64,000 bases of DNA from Cordilura impudica. Taxonomy: Eukaryota > Arthropoda > Insecta > Diptera > Scathophagidae. Under the pieces are notes generated by a model that was not told where the DNA came from, searched no databases, and worked only from the letters and a program-made list of their open reading frames with translations. The translations under genes were made by a program, and so were the position numbers. This document shows, piece after piece, positions 32,904 through 44,661 of the stretch. The stretch covers positions 136,966,738-137,030,737 of the forward strand of contig OY821520.1 in NCBI GenBank assembly GCA_963682025.1. Direction: 5' to 3'. Numbering within the stretch: position 1 is the first letter of the stretch; every line of letters starts with the position of its first letter.

Positions 32904-33590
32904 AGTGGGCGTGGCACCTCCCACACAAAGAAAATTTTTAATATCATATATATTGAGTAATATTACAGTGAGAGCTTTGCAAATTTGTGTGAGGTCACCT
33001 ATTGTTAATATTGGTAGCTACGCCGGAAATGGGCGGGATCGGATAAGTGGGCGTGGTATCTCCCATACAAGAAAAAAATCAATATTATATATCTCGAGTA
33101 CTGTGATAGAGAGAGCTTTTCAAATTTGTCTGGTGTCACCTATTATTAATGTGAGTAGTCGGACAAAAAATGGGCAGTATCGGACCAATAGGCGTGGCAC
33201 CTGCCATAGAAATTAAATATAAATTGTCATATATCTGGAGTACTGGTATAATGAGAGTCGTGGGACTTTGTGTGAGCCCATAAGTTATTCATGTGATTAG
33301 TTAGACAAAAAATGGGCGTGATCGGAGCAGTGGGCGTGCATGCAAAGTAACTATTTAATGTCATATATTTGGAGTACTGTAAAAGAGAGGGCTTTGTGGC
33401 TTTGCATGAGCCCATAGATTCTTTGTATAATTAGTCGAACAAAAAAATGGGCTCGATTGAAGCAGTGGGCGCAACACCGCCCATGCAAAGTAGATATTTA
33501 ATATCATATAACTGGTGTACTATAAAAGGGAAAGACTCGACATTTTGCACGAGACCATCAGATATTAATCTGAGTAGTACCTCCTATATA
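32904..33590 (+). repeat. ~140-bp tandem repeats inside the Helitron
   Basis: Five units start near 32904, 33047, 33189, 33329 and 33464, each with (G)TGGGCGTGGCACCTCCCA, ATCATATATnTGGAGTACTG, GAGAGCTTTGCAAATTTG and AAAAAATGGGCGnGATCGGA. Two more units lie at 34505 and 34651. Confidence 0.8.
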
Positions 33591-33664
33591 AAAAATATGA
33601 AGTACTACGAAAGCGACAGTCTTATGACAGGTACATTAGTTATCAATGTGATTTGTTGTGGAAA

Positions 33665-33775
33665 ATATATCGCCAAGACCAAAAATCGCCAAACCCAAAA
33701 TCGCGAAGATTAAAAATCGCCCAAAAACAAAAATCTTCAAAATCAAAAATGGGCAATATCAAAAATCGCTAACAA
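33665..33775 (+). repeat. Short tandem repeat ACCAAAAATCGCC
   Basis: About six degenerate units of (G)CCAA(G)ACCAAAAATCG stand in a row inside the Helitron. Confidence 0.7.
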
Positions 33776-35677
33776 ATAAGATTTGAAAATGATATTTTAA
33801 GTTCAACGCCAATCGTTAAGTGTTGCCAGACCTAATTTGGAAAAGTCATGTTCTTCTCATGGTCAGCTACATGTACCTTGCTCCAGGGTAGGAACGCCGA
33901 CAAATCTGATAATTGTTGTACCGAATGAAAAAACAAAAAACATTGTATATCAGCAAGTATCGAAATAAAAAAAAATCATGTGAGTCCGATCACAGGGAAG
34001 ATGTGTAAACATCTAGTAATTAAAAATTTTTTTATGTCATTTTTTAAAATCAAACAGAAAGTGTCATCTATTTATCACTTATAGCAAAAACTGTTTCAGC
34101 TAATTCAACAACCCTTTGCTGTAAAACGTTAAAAATATCCCAATATAAACGTATATAAGTGATACATAGATGACGCTTTTAAAAAAGTGGCATAAAAAAA
34201 CAATGTTATATCATAATTTTTTCATCAATACAATCATAAGTCACACAGCGTTATCTGCTTCAGCTCACACCGATATGAGTTACGCTGTTTTTGTGATTGT
34301 ATTGTGAAATAGAAATTTACCCCCCTGCGCGTATAGATGTTTACACATCAAAAATCTATACTAGCATAATAAGGAGGTAATATGTGTTTGTTTGTTTGTA
34401 GGAGGTAATATCCGTAACTACTTATCTGATCTTCCTGAAGTGTTCACAGAATCTTACTGCAGATATGAAAAGTGCTACAGGCTGTATTTTTTTAAAATAT
34501 TTTTAGTGGGCGTGACACCTCCCATACAAAGTAAATTTTTAACATCATATATATTAAGTACTATGATAGAGAGAGCTTTGCAAATTTGTCTCAGGTCATC
34601 TATTATTAACGTGAGTAGTCAGACAAAAAAATGGGCGGGATTCGACAAATGCGCGTGGCACCCCCCAACAAATTTAATATTAAATGTGATATATCTGAAT
34701 TACTGTAATAGTGAGAGCCTTGGGACTTTGCGTGAGCCCTCTCATAACAATTCGTGGGGGGGGGGGGCAGGGAGAGGGTGTAGCGAAGCACACCGGGTTA
34801 CATATAGTATTTCATAAATTTACCATAAAAATTGATATAGAAATATTTAAAAAGACAATAAAAAAAAAAAATTTAACTGAAGCAAAAACATACGAGTTTT
34901 GATTATATTTATTACGAGCTTACTGGTCCTTGCTAGTGATGCAAATAAAACAACTTTTATAACATCATTTGCCCAACGTTTCGTTCCTTTTTGGGAACAT
35001 TCTAAGAGCTTTTTTATTGAAATTTTTCTGTTGTTATTGCATTTGTTTGCTGCTATTATTATAAAGTTTATAATTTAAAAAATATATATTAAAATTTTAA
35101 ATTTTTTGTCAAGCATCTTGTTACAATTATTAACAATAATCAAAAAAGAAAAACTGGGCTTCACAAAACAAAAATATCACAGTTGCGTAGCCTACAATAT
35201 CACAGTAAACTTCTCTATCTTGAACCAATATAAGGTAACTTTTACGTTCGCTGTTTAATAAATTATATTTTAACTCGGGATCTTTCAAAAAAAAAAAACA
35301 ACCTTTGGCCCTAGTGCACATTAGGACTAAAAATTTACGGGGGCCAAAGTTTGGTATTTACTGAAAAAATTAACTTAAAAAATTGTTAAAAAGTATTAGT
35401 TGTAAAATTAACTGAAAAAATAAGACATTTTATTAAAAAAAAACCTTTTTTACCTTTTAACACTTCACTTTTGTACTAAAATTCAACTACAAATGAAAAA
35501 AATGTATTTTAAACCCTCCGTAACTTTTTTATTTTCGGTCGAGAATTACGTTTTATAGCAAAACTTAAAAGGCTGAAGTCACACCTACCAAACAAAAAAA
35601 ACGCATGTCAAAATTACAATCCAATCAAAAGTTATAGATTTTTGACTGCCTTCTCGTCAAATGGTCACTGTGCGGCC

Positions 35678-36480
35678 GTCCTATGCAGTAACATTTCATA
35701 TAGAAACAATCTGATCAATTATAACATAATAATTGTTACAATTAGGGAATTCATAAGGTGTAAAAAAGTTGTAAGTTGTAAAGAAAATACAAGACGTCAA
35801 ATAGTATATATATGAACAACCTATCGTGTATTCATATACTAGAATCTGAAAAAATTTAAATAAAAGCAAAATAATTGTGCATCTACACACAAACTTACCC
35901 GAATGTAATTACTTCCTTCAATTTTTATTTATTTCTACCATTTTTGCCACAATAGTTAAAAGAAACGCAAAAAAATATTTGGATTAAACTACGAAAGCTT
36001 ATTAAATAGTAAAAGAGGAACAGCTGTTCAAATAGTATACCGCGAAACATACCTGCTAACGTTGTATTGTCATATATTTTTTATATTTTATACAATTGTT
36101 GTACAATGTTAGCACATACGACTCATATAACAGTTAGGACACCTTTCGAATACCCTAAATGTTCAATACAATTACTGATGAAGACTGAAACTTGTTCGAT
36201 TAAAGTACATGCTCTCTCTTCTCTACCACGAACCATTAAAAATACTGTGGAACATTTTCGGGGTCTTTGTCCGGGGGGGTGAGAAATTCCAAATCAGGGT
36301 GAAAGTACTAGGCCAGTATAGTAAAGCTCCAAAGTGTTTGGCCTTCTCAGGACATTTTTATATATTTTCCTTATCTTGATGTTTGTTTCTTTACTTTTTA
36401 GCTAAACAAAAGAACCATTGATGATTTCTCATTTCATTCTTCAGCAGAAACGTAGCTAAGGCTTAACTTAATAATTTGTA
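35678..36480. other. Unassigned sequence
   Basis: No convincing coding frame. A short GC-richer run (GGGTCTTTGTCCGGGGGGGT, ~36261) stands out but has no recognised function. Confidence 0.3.
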
Positions 36481-36857
36481 ATAGCAGATTCCAGCCCTCG
36501 AAATTCGAGCGCAAATTCTAGGAAATTTTATTTTTTCATTAAATAAAGACCCTAAAAGTATGCTAATCAATTATAGTCAATTCACAAATCAACATAAAGA
36601 ACCAACTCATTTTTATTACAAACACATTAACAAATTTAATGAACACACACATAGCATTGTATAATTTTATGAATGTGTTAGTAGCAACTTTAAATGCAAT
36701 TTACTCAAAATAAAGGAAAAAATTTAAAAATCTGTAAATTTTGAAAACGGCAAAAAAGAAATACCTTTCAAATAATATACGTTTGGCCAAAATCGGGATA
36801 AAACGGTAGAACAAAACATCAGTCACATGAAATGGCCTAGCCTATTAATATTATGGA
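36481..36857 (-). mobile_element. Non-autonomous Helitron (copy H3, 377 bp)
   Basis: On the minus strand it begins TCCATAATATTAATAGG and ends GGCTGGAATCTGCTAT (terminal CTAG changed to CTAT), with palindrome GCTCGAATTTCGAGG upstream. A HINE begins at its other border. Confidence 0.75.
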
Positions 36858-37482
36858 TACCCTATACCACTATGTGGTTTGGGTATAACGACTTTGTGCT
36901 GCTGTTTGTAACTACCAAAAATATTTGACCTAGGTCCATCTTTTATTATACCAATCTACTCAGAATCACTTTCTGAGTCGGAATTACTTTCTGGGTCGAT
37001 TTAGCGATGTCCGTCCGTCTGTGTGTCTATGTAAACTTTTAATCAAACTACAGGTCGCATATGGTATTGTGTGCGTTTATTACATCCATTTATCAGTTGT
37101 CCAAAAATAAAACCCATATGGCAATTATTGGTCATAGCCCCCATCTAAAGCTGCTTCCCGATTTTCACTTAAATCTATCAAAAAACAAAAATATTGCACA
37201 GATTTTTCTCAAATTTGGTTTGTATATATTTTTTTAAAACATAAGTGACATTACTATATATGGTCATGATCGGTCCATTTGTCGACCTAATCCCCATATA
37301 AAAATAACATCCGATACGAACTTTTTCATATCTGCAGCCAAAAAATTAATAACAATGCCACTCAAATTTGGTTTATGCTTATTTTCTATATCCAATTATT
37401 TGGACCGAAGAGAAAGGGTCTCTAAACCATGGTATAGGGTATCATATAGTCGGTCTAGACCGACTATAATTTTCTTATTTGT
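36858..37482 (+). mobile_element. HINE element (copy e)
   Basis: TACCCTATACCACTATGTGG to TATAATTTTCTTATTTGT. The GTCCGTCCGTCTGTGTG microsatellite is short, and the block between TACAGGTCGCATATGG and TATTGTGTGCGTTTATTACA is deleted. A duplicated hairpin word (TCTGAGTCGGAATTACTTTC) is present. Confidence 0.75.
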
Positions 37483-38243
37483 TATTAATATATTCTTGTA
37501 AAAAAACAGACTGAAAAATATTGATGTTGTAAATCTAAAAATATATCACTCACTAACACAGGGGAACAAGGTTTTTGTTGATATATAACTAAATGTTGCT
37601 TTTAAAGTTATTTGGGACGCTGAGTCCAAATCTATACTTGCTTTTTTTCTATCAGCTCGACTTTTCGTGATATACCATTATGTCCAAAATTAAGGCAATT
37701 CCACTTCATATATTGGAATAACATGAAAACTGTTCACCATATTCAGTTAAAAAATCCAAAACTCGTCAACAATATTATTTTTAAAACGTGCCTACATTGG
37801 TTTGAAATTTGTCCAGCAGTTTCAGAGATATCGTTGAAGTTTTGAAAAAAAGAACAATTTTTAAAAAAAAGTCTAAAATAAGATTGGTACCTGTAACTTA
37901 AAAATGCTAGCTGATGGAGAAAAATGGAGATTGGATTTGAGATCAACGACCTCAACTTAATAAAAAATTGCAATAAAGTTCCAGGCAACACCAAAAAAGT
38001 TGAATTTTGTTCCATTGTGTAATCATACGCCATGAATATGTTATTGAAAAACTTGAAAAAGAAAGGAGAAAAAAGTGAAATTTCTTGAATAATTCATTCA
38101 ATAAAGTTAGTCATAGTCGATTTGCTAAAGAAAGAAATGAGAAATCATCAAAGGTTCTTGAGTTATAGCTGAAAAACAAAGCAAACAAACATTATGATAA
38201 GGAAAAAAATACAAAAAGTCATGAATAACACTTAAGATACTTA
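37483..38243. other. Unassigned sequence
   Basis: The block at ~37580-37670 resembles 15475-15570 (see there). No gene was found. A 96-codon minus-strand frame at 37743-38033 shows no domain or codon pattern I trust. Confidence 0.3.
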
Positions 38244-38245
38244 TA

Positions 38246-38494
38246 TCTGTGGTCACAAGCGATAACCGCCTAAGTCGACTTAAGAATGATTTGAGTTATG
38301 TATGCTATCATATTCTACTAAAAACGCTTTATATTGACGTGAAATCCCCATTTCTCAATCACTGTTTATTAAAAAGTTATTAATAAAAATATACTGACCT
38401 AAGTCGTAATGAAGCCTCATTACATTTATATAAAAAGTTATTTTTCTCGAAAGCATGATTTTCGACTTAGGCGGTTAATGCTTGTGACCACAGA
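38246..38494. mobile_element. 249-bp TA-flanked MITE
   Basis: The ends TCTGTGGTCACAAGCGATAA, continuing CCGCCTAAGTCG, are repeated inverted at 38463-38494 with two mismatches. TA lies at 38244-38245 and 38495-38496. This is the Tc1/mariner MITE pattern. The interior is non-coding. Confidence 0.8.
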
Positions 38495-38499
38495 TATAT

Positions 38500-39266
38500 A
38501 CCATGCGTTTAGAGGATTGCTCTGACGTCCAGCTAACAGAATATAAAAATAAGCATAAAACAGATATGAGTGGAATTTTTATTAATTTTTCAGCCTACAA
38601 ATCTGAAAAAGCTCATACTGGATGCTATTTTTATATGGGGACTAGGTCAGAATCACTTTCTGAGTCAATTTAGCGATGTCCGTAATTCAGCCCGTCCATT
38701 CGTCTGTCTGTTCGTCTGCCCATGTAAACCTTGTATTCAAACTACAATTCGGAAATAGGAATATATTTTTATAAAATTTGAGATATAAATTGAAATTGGT
38801 GAAAATCGGTGTTCAAACCTAGTCCCCATGCAAATTACCCGTATGAGATCGACTTAAATTGCCATATTATACGAATTGTGTGTGGTTATTAAATCCATTA
38901 ATCAGTGGTCCAAAAATAAACCTTATTGGACAATTCCTAGTCATAGCCCCCATATAAAGCTGCTGTCCGATCTTCACTTAAACTTATCAAAAACAAAAAT
39001 ATTGGACAGATATTTCGCAAAGTTGGTTTGTATATGCTTTTGCAAAAGACAAGTGACTACAAATTTTGGTTAGGATCGGCCCATTTGTGACCTAATTCTC
39101 ATATTAATATAACATCCAACATGAACTTTTTCATATTCGAAGGCAAAAAAATTAATAACAATGCTACTCAAATCTCGGTTATGCTTATTTTCTATATCCA
39201 ATTAGTTGGACCTAAGACCCTTTCTCTATACTCTTGGTATAAGGTGTCGTATATAACTTTCTTACT
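38500..39266. mobile_element. HINE composite (copy f), inverted fragment followed by forward copy
   Basis: 38525-38645 matches the HINE 3' half on the minus strand (ATAAGCATAAAACAGATATG, GGATGCTATTTTTATATGGG). From 38645 a forward copy runs from TCAGAATCACTTTCTGAGTC to ACTTTCTTACTTCT. The 5' end and terminal hairpin of the forward copy are degraded. Confidence 0.65.
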
Positions 39267-40038
39267 TCTTTAAATATGGTGTTTTTATTTACTAGTTTTT
39301 ATTAATTCTATAGAAAAAAAGGCTTCATTAAAAGCAAATTTTTAGTTATAGTAGCAAAAAAAAAATTATATATTTAATTTTTTCTTAAATAAAAACATTA
39401 AAGATAAAAGAAGATCAAAAATATTTCTAAACGTGTTTCAATCATGGTTTCGAACCGAACCCGAACCCGGAACCCTTTCCGGTTCAAGCTTTTTTTTAAA
39501 AAATTGTGAACCCTGAACCTGAACCCGTTCCTGTCTGAAAATGGGTTCAGGTTCAATATTTGATTTTTTTTTTAGTAAAAAAAAAAAATATTGCAGTTTC
39601 TCTTTCTCGACATTTAATTATTCGCTGAAATTTTTTTTCTTCATTAACATAATGTGAGAAAATTCTAATTCATGAATGAACAAGATAATGTTTGTTTTCT
39701 TTGTTTTCTCTAGTAATTTGTATTTTTGTATAGCCCCATTATAATTTCATTTGGTTTTTAGTTTTCTTAAGTGATGTAAGCAAAATTTTTTAATAAGTAA
39801 TAAAGGTACTTAAATATTTTCATAGGTAAACAGGTACGTAAAATGTAGTGTTTTAAATAATGTGTAATAAAAAATTTTTTTTTTAAATAGGGTAGTGTAT
39901 AATAATTAGTTACAGGTTAAACATTTACGATAATTATAAATTAACAGCCTTTAAGTGTGTGGTTCTTTATTAAGGTACCTAATTTTAATTATTTTAAATT
40001 AGTCTTAATTTTATTTACTGTTTTTATTTACCCTATAG

Positions 40039-42399
40039 ATGTCGGAAAATCCTGTTCAGAAACGTTTTGACTATGATTCTACCACAGATAAGTCTACATG
40101 TAAAAAGTGCTCTTTTGTTATGAAAGGTAAACATTCTGCTAATTTGGGTCGACATCTCAAACGAAAGCATCCAGATGAATATCGAATTTTTAGTGAGGAG
40201 ACGAATATTCAACCGTCAACGTCAGAAAGTTTTAAAAAACATAAAATGCAGGATACAAATTCAACTTCCCTGGAAAATTATTTTGGATTAATCAAAATTA
40301 ATATGACAGCAAAATGTTTCACGGAAGCTTGCGTTAAATTAGTTACTATTAATGGTCGCCCGTTTACCATTTTTAAAGATTCAAGGATGCGTGTTATTAT
40401 AGAACCTATAATGAAATCACTGCACCTTACTGTAAATTCAGAAAATATTAAAGATTTAATATATGATAAGGCAAATGAAGTGAAAAATATTATTAAAGGT
40501 GAAATTCGAAAAAAAATTTATATCTCTAAAAATTTATTCAGCATCTCGGCTTGGTAGAAGCGCAATCTATAATATTAATAGGCTAGGCGATTTCTTGTGA
40601 CCGATATTTTGTTCTACCGTTTTATCCCGATTTTGACCAAACGTATTTTTTGAAAGGTATTTCTTGTGACCGATATTTTGTTCTACCGTTTTATCCCGAT
40701 TTTGACCAATCGTATTTTATTTGAAAGGTATTTCTTTTAAGCCATTTTGCAGATTTACAGATTTTTAAATTTTTTCCTTTATTTTGAGTAAATTGCATCT
40801 AAAGTTGCTACTAACACATACATAAAATTATACAATGCTATGTGTGTGTTATTTAAATTTGTTAATGTGTTTGTAATAAAAATGAGTTTGATTTTTGTGT
40901 TGATTTGTGAATTGGCAATAATTGATTAGCATACCTTTAGGGTCTTTATTTAATGAAAAAATAAAATTTCCTAGAATTTGCACTCGAATTTCGAGGGCTG
41001 GAATCTGCTAGTTTGAACAAATGCTCAGTATATTTGTAATGGAAAAATTTATTTAAGAACATTAGCAATGTACGAGGTTGATGATCGACAAACAGCTAAT
41101 TATATAAAAAATGTCATAATTGAAGTGATCCAATCTTATGACACAAATATAAATCAAGTTTACTCCGTTACGTCTGATAATGGTAGAAACATGGTGAAAG
41201 CTGCTGAATTGCTACGAAATGAATTTGAAGTTTCTGACCTTGAAGAAGTAGAAGAAGAAGATGAAATAAACGAATTAATAACTGAAAACAATGAAGATGA
41301 AGGACTAGAAATGTTATCCAATATACATGGTAATATCATTCATTTCAAATGTGTAGCTCATACTGCCCAATTGGCAGTTTTTGATACTATAAATTCAATT
41401 AAACAAAAGATAGATAAATGCAGAAATATTTGTAAAAAGTTGAGGGTGCCTAATAGAGCCTCTTTAGCAAAAAAATTAGGAATAAAAAAAAGCAATCCTT
41501 GATTGCCCAACTTGGTGGAATTCTACTTTTGATATGCTCCATCGCTTGTTAGATTTTTAAACGTTTTGCTCAGATATAATAGATCCTGAACTAAGTATGG
41601 ATGATAAAATGTGGGATTTTGTTTCAGATTTCATTAAGAATTTCGACCCAGTTAAAAAGTTAACAATAAAATTACAAAACGAACAGATGAATTTAGGAGA
41701 TTTTTATGGACTATGGTTGAAATTTAAATTAGATTTAGAGAGAAATACCAATAAACAATTAGGTGCTGACTTGTACTCACATATCCTTAAACGTGAAAAC
41801 TATTTTATTGAAAATGAACTTTTAAATGCTGCCGTGTATTTGGATCCTAGATTTCGACTAATGTTAAGTAATGAAAAGACTACCCAAGCTCAAAACCAAA
41901 TTTTAACAACAATAAAAAACTTAAAAAATTTACATCTACATATGGAAAAGCAAACACAAACTAGCACAGAAACAACGAATACTGACGCAACTAAATTAAT
42001 ATCTAGTTCTTCGGATGAGGAAGATAGCCTGGAAGAATTGTTAAAGAATAAGGAAAAAAAAAAAGTGTATTGCAGATGCTGCATTAAAAACAAAAAATAG
42101 TAACAATAAATGCACTGTTGATGTTTCGATTAAAAATGAATTCGAAGTTTATGAGGCCTATCCCAGGATTTCTAAAGGAAACAATATTCTAGAATTTTGG
42201 GAACAAAAAAAAACATGAAATTCCGCTACTTTATGAGGCCTCTCAAGTCGTATTAGCTGTCCCTGCAACACAAGTCAGTGTTGAATGAGCTTTTGCAGCA
42301 CTGAAATTTGTTTTATCGCCACAAAGAGTGCATTTGACTGAAGAATCATTAAGAAATATTTTATTTGTTAGATTAAATGAAAATTTTTTCGAAAAATAA
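40039..42399 (+). pseudogene. hAT transposase (BED finger type), broken by Helitron, stops and frameshift
   Basis: ATG at 40039; residues ~14-45 form a BED zinc finger (CKKCSFVMKGKHSANLGRHL, then KRKH). The linker continues to ISAW and stops at 40555. Just beyond, a Helitron is inserted and the first-Asp region is missing. Reading resumes at 41068 with VYSVTSDNGRNMVKAAELLR (second Asp block) and NIIHFKCVAHTAQLAVFDTI (hAT C/H block). A frameshift near 41500 is followed by DDKMWDFVSDFIKNFDPVKK and AVYLDPRFRLML (41597-42100). The dimerisation domain is readable from ~42133 (EVYEAYPRISKGNNILEFW), but the catalytic-Glu motif SVE*AFAALKF has TGA where Arg is usual. It ends NENFFEK at 42399. It cannot be translated as a whole. 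Confidence 0.9.
40566..41011 (+). mobile_element. Non-autonomous Helitron (copy H4, 446 bp) inside the hAT gene
   Basis: Starts TCTATAATATTAATAGG after A (40565), ends GGCTGGAATCTGCTAG (41011) before T, with CACTCGAATTTCGAGGG 12-25 bases upstream of the end. It has complete termini and serves as the reference for this family. A 60-bp segment near its 5' end (GATTTCTTGTGACCGATATT) is duplicated in tandem (40589 and 40653). Confidence 0.85.
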
Positions 42400-42555
42400 A
42401 TAACTAATAATAACAATAAATAATATACTTTTATTAACATTTCTATAATATATTTTTTTAATTTACCAGAAGCACTACAAGATGACATTAATCACTAAAA
42501 ATCAAGGTTCAGAAAATACACACACGAAACACACAATGTTCTGTTCAAAAGCGTT

Positions 42556-42902
42556 TCTAAATTTTCTACGGTGCCTAACACAACCATGACTGTGTTCGTT
42601 TTAAACACGACTTAAAATATAACTGAACTCGAACCTGTTTATTGTACATGTTCTGTTTTTTCTTACTACACGAGCTACAACACGACTTAAAATATAACTG
42701 AACTCGAACCTGTTTATTGTATATGTTCTGTGTTTTTTTGCAGTACACGTACCAGAACATGAACTTCAAATAAAGCAACACTCAAAAATGTGTGCTTTAT
42801 GTGTGATTGAAACAGAAAGTATGTGATACAAAAATGTTCGTGTAAATAACGAAATATTAAAACGAACACAGTCATGGTTGTGTTGGGCACCGAAGAAAAT
42901 TT
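42556..42902. mobile_element. Foldback/MITE with 44-bp inverted ends inside the hAT 3' region
   Basis: TTTTCTACGGTGCCTAACAC, then AACCATGACTGTGTTCG, at 42556-42600 recurs inverted at 42858-42902 with about three differences. The interior has a 64-bp-spaced direct repeat (ACTTAAAATATAACTGAACT, at ~42609 and ~42674). An outer, weaker inverted pair (GTTCAGAAAATACACACAC at 42508 with GTGTGTGTTTTTTTCTGAAC at ~42994) suggests a larger original palindrome. Confidence 0.7.
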
Positions 42903-43169
42903 AAAAACAAACATAATTGATATGAAAATAAAAATATGTGTGTGTTGGTCTAAGTTATGTTTGTTTACATATATGTACGAGTTTTTTATTCAGTGTGTGT
43001 TTTTTTCTGAACTCTGCTAAAAATTCGATTTATTTTGGTAAACCTTCTGAACCCGGAACCCACCAAATTTAAATTTGTTGAACCCGTACCCGTACCTGAA
43101 CCCGAAATTTTCGGGGTTCGAAACCCTGGTTTCAATACATATAAAGTGAATTCTTCTTTTTAAACTCTT

Positions 43170-44205
43170 TCTTTTAACTTATACTCTCTGTCTGTCTGTC
43201 TGTCTGCCATGGGTGGACCCCATTCCCCCTTATCCAATTGATCTGAAACTTGACCCATAGTCATGTCGTGACTACAAATTAATTTTGGGGTAGTCACGAT
43301 CAGTCACGCGTGGTCACGCACAGTCACGGAGTGATCTAAATGTCATTTCCCCTCATCCGATCGATCTGAAACTTGGTCCATACACTTGCTGTGAAAAAAA
43401 GATTAACTTTGACTTAGTCAGGCACAGTCACGCATGGTCACTCACAGTCACGAAGTGATCTAAATGTCATTTCCCCTCATCTGATCGATTTCAAACTTGG
43501 TTCATACACTTGCTGTGAAAAAAGATTCACTTTGACTTAGTCACGCGCAGTCACGCATGGTCACGCACAGTCACGGAGTGATCTAAATGTCATTTCCCCT
43601 CATTTCATACACTTGCTGTGAAAAAAAGATTCACTTTGACTTAGTCACGGGCAGTCACGCATGGTCACGCACAGTCACGAAGTGATCTAAATGCCATTTC
43701 CCCTCATCCGATCGATCTGAAGCTTGGTCCATACACTTGCCTTGAAAAAAGATTAACTTTGACTTAGTCACGCACAGTCACGCATGGTCACGCACAGTCA
43801 CGGAGTGATCTAAATGCCATTTACCCTCATCCGACCGATCTGAAACTTGGTCGATATACTTGCTGTTAAGAAAGATCAACTTCGACATAGTCAGGCACAG
43901 TCACGCACAGTTACGGAGTGATTTACAACCAATTTTCCCTTATCCGATCGATCTAAAACTTGGTCGATAGACTTGCTGTGAAAAAAGATTAACTTTGACA
44001 TAGTCACGCACAGTCGCGGACAGATTAAAACCCACTTCCCCTCATCCGATGGATCTGAAACTTTGTGCATACACTTGTTGTGGCCAAAGATTAATTTAGA
44101 GATAGTCACACACAGTCACGCACAGTTACGGAGGTATTCAAAAGTCATATGCATAAGGAAAGAAAGAGTTTTAATGAAAACTTTGTTTTTATGGGTTAGA
44201 TTATT
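43170..44205 (+). repeat. ~122-bp minisatellite with GTCACGCACAGTCACG core
   Basis: Units anchored on GGAGTGATCTAAATGTCATT start near 43329, 43452, 43575, 43679, 43802 and 43914, mostly 122-123 bp apart. Each holds CATCCGATCGATCTGAAACT, ACACTTGCTGTGAAAAAAG and two or three GTCACGCACAG words. The array is preceded by CTCTGTCTGTCTGTC and followed by TTTGTTTTTATGGGTTAGAT. The same element, start and end included, recurs at 53997-54845, so it is a dispersed repeat with an internal minisatellite. Confidence 0.85.
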
Positions 44206-44661
44206 TACTTAAATAAATATTATAAAATTCGATTGTTCTTAAAAACTCATTTAATTAATCGTTTAATTAATCAATAAATACTTTCATAAAATATACTGTA
44301 TGATAGATTTAAGGCTTCCCTGAATTAATGCTTAGATTTCCTGCCTTCCGGCTAACTGTCGGTCGACCTGGGATTAAGTCGCTGTTGGCTTCAATGCTGG
44401 CTCAAAGAAAATAATAGAGTAGAGAAAGCATAATAAAGTGAAAATTGCTGTTAAATATTAAAAAAAATTTTACACATAAACGGAATTGAGACTCTTGAAT
44501 ATTAATAGTTTTGCAGCATTAAAATCTCAACTTTCAATTTATTAAAAATGGAATTTATTTGCATATAAACCCTTATGATATTGGCTTTTGTTACTTTTAT
44601 CCATTAGCATTTTATTTGACGCCATTGACATGTTATCCTATTGAATTAAAAAGTATTATAC
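44206..44661. other. Intron-like sequence downstream of the host exon
   Basis: AT-rich. Contains the presumed 5' part of the intron of the minus-strand gene. No gene was found. Confidence 0.35.

Larger units (their letters stand above)
32717..34807 (+). mobile_element. Helitron (second family) with ~140-bp internal tandem repeats
   Basis: Comparison with Transib B3 (…TTGTTAT|ATTTCATAA) shows the exact insertion. The insert starts TCTATACTAATCTATACTAA after A and ends GGGTTACATATAG before T. Just upstream of the end, GGTGTAGCGAAGCACACC is the expected hairpin. A TTTG microsatellite follows the 5' end. Units of ~140 bp beginning GTGGGCGTGGCACCTCCCA repeat from 32904 to ~33590 and again from 34505. 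A second 5' end (TCTATACTAGCATAATAAGG, then GTTTGTTTG) occurs at 34357, so one copy may be nested in or duplicated beside another. There is no Rep/helicase gene. Confidence 0.75.
31168..35672 (+). mobile_element. Transib transposon, family B, copy B2 (4.5 kb with nested Helitron)
   Basis: It starts CACAGTGGACCATATTTTGA and ends ATGGTCACTGTG (one G lost). It is flanked by an exact 5-bp duplication CGGCC (31163-31167 and 35673-35677). Most of the transposase is deleted: sequence equivalent to the region upstream of the coding part joins directly to the C-terminal third at ~32190. A 2.1-kb Helitron is inserted in the 3' untranslated part (32717-34807). Confidence 0.9.
39443..43128 (+). mobile_element. 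hAT transposon (3.69 kb) with 8-bp target duplication
   Basis: GTTTCAAT at 39435-39442 and 43129-43136 is an exact 8-bp duplication. The ends are CATGGTTTCGAACC (left) and, in reverse complement on the right, CAGGGTTTCGAACC. Subterminal GAACCCGAACCC words occur on both sides. Size, ends and the BED/hAT gene within all agree. A Helitron (40566-41011) and a foldback MITE (42556-42902) are nested inside. Confidence 0.95.

Noticed and set aside
31168..35672. RAG2-like partner gene near the Transib copies
   Set aside because: No kelch-repeat or PHD-like coding sequence was seen in any of the five copies; Transib elements normally lack one.
37743..38033. 96-codon minus-strand frame
   Set aside because: No domain and T/F-rich AT-driven composition; likely chance.
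43170..44205. CRISPR or coding interpretation of the 122-bp repeat
   Set aside because: Unit length, degeneracy and lack of spacer structure fit a minisatellite.
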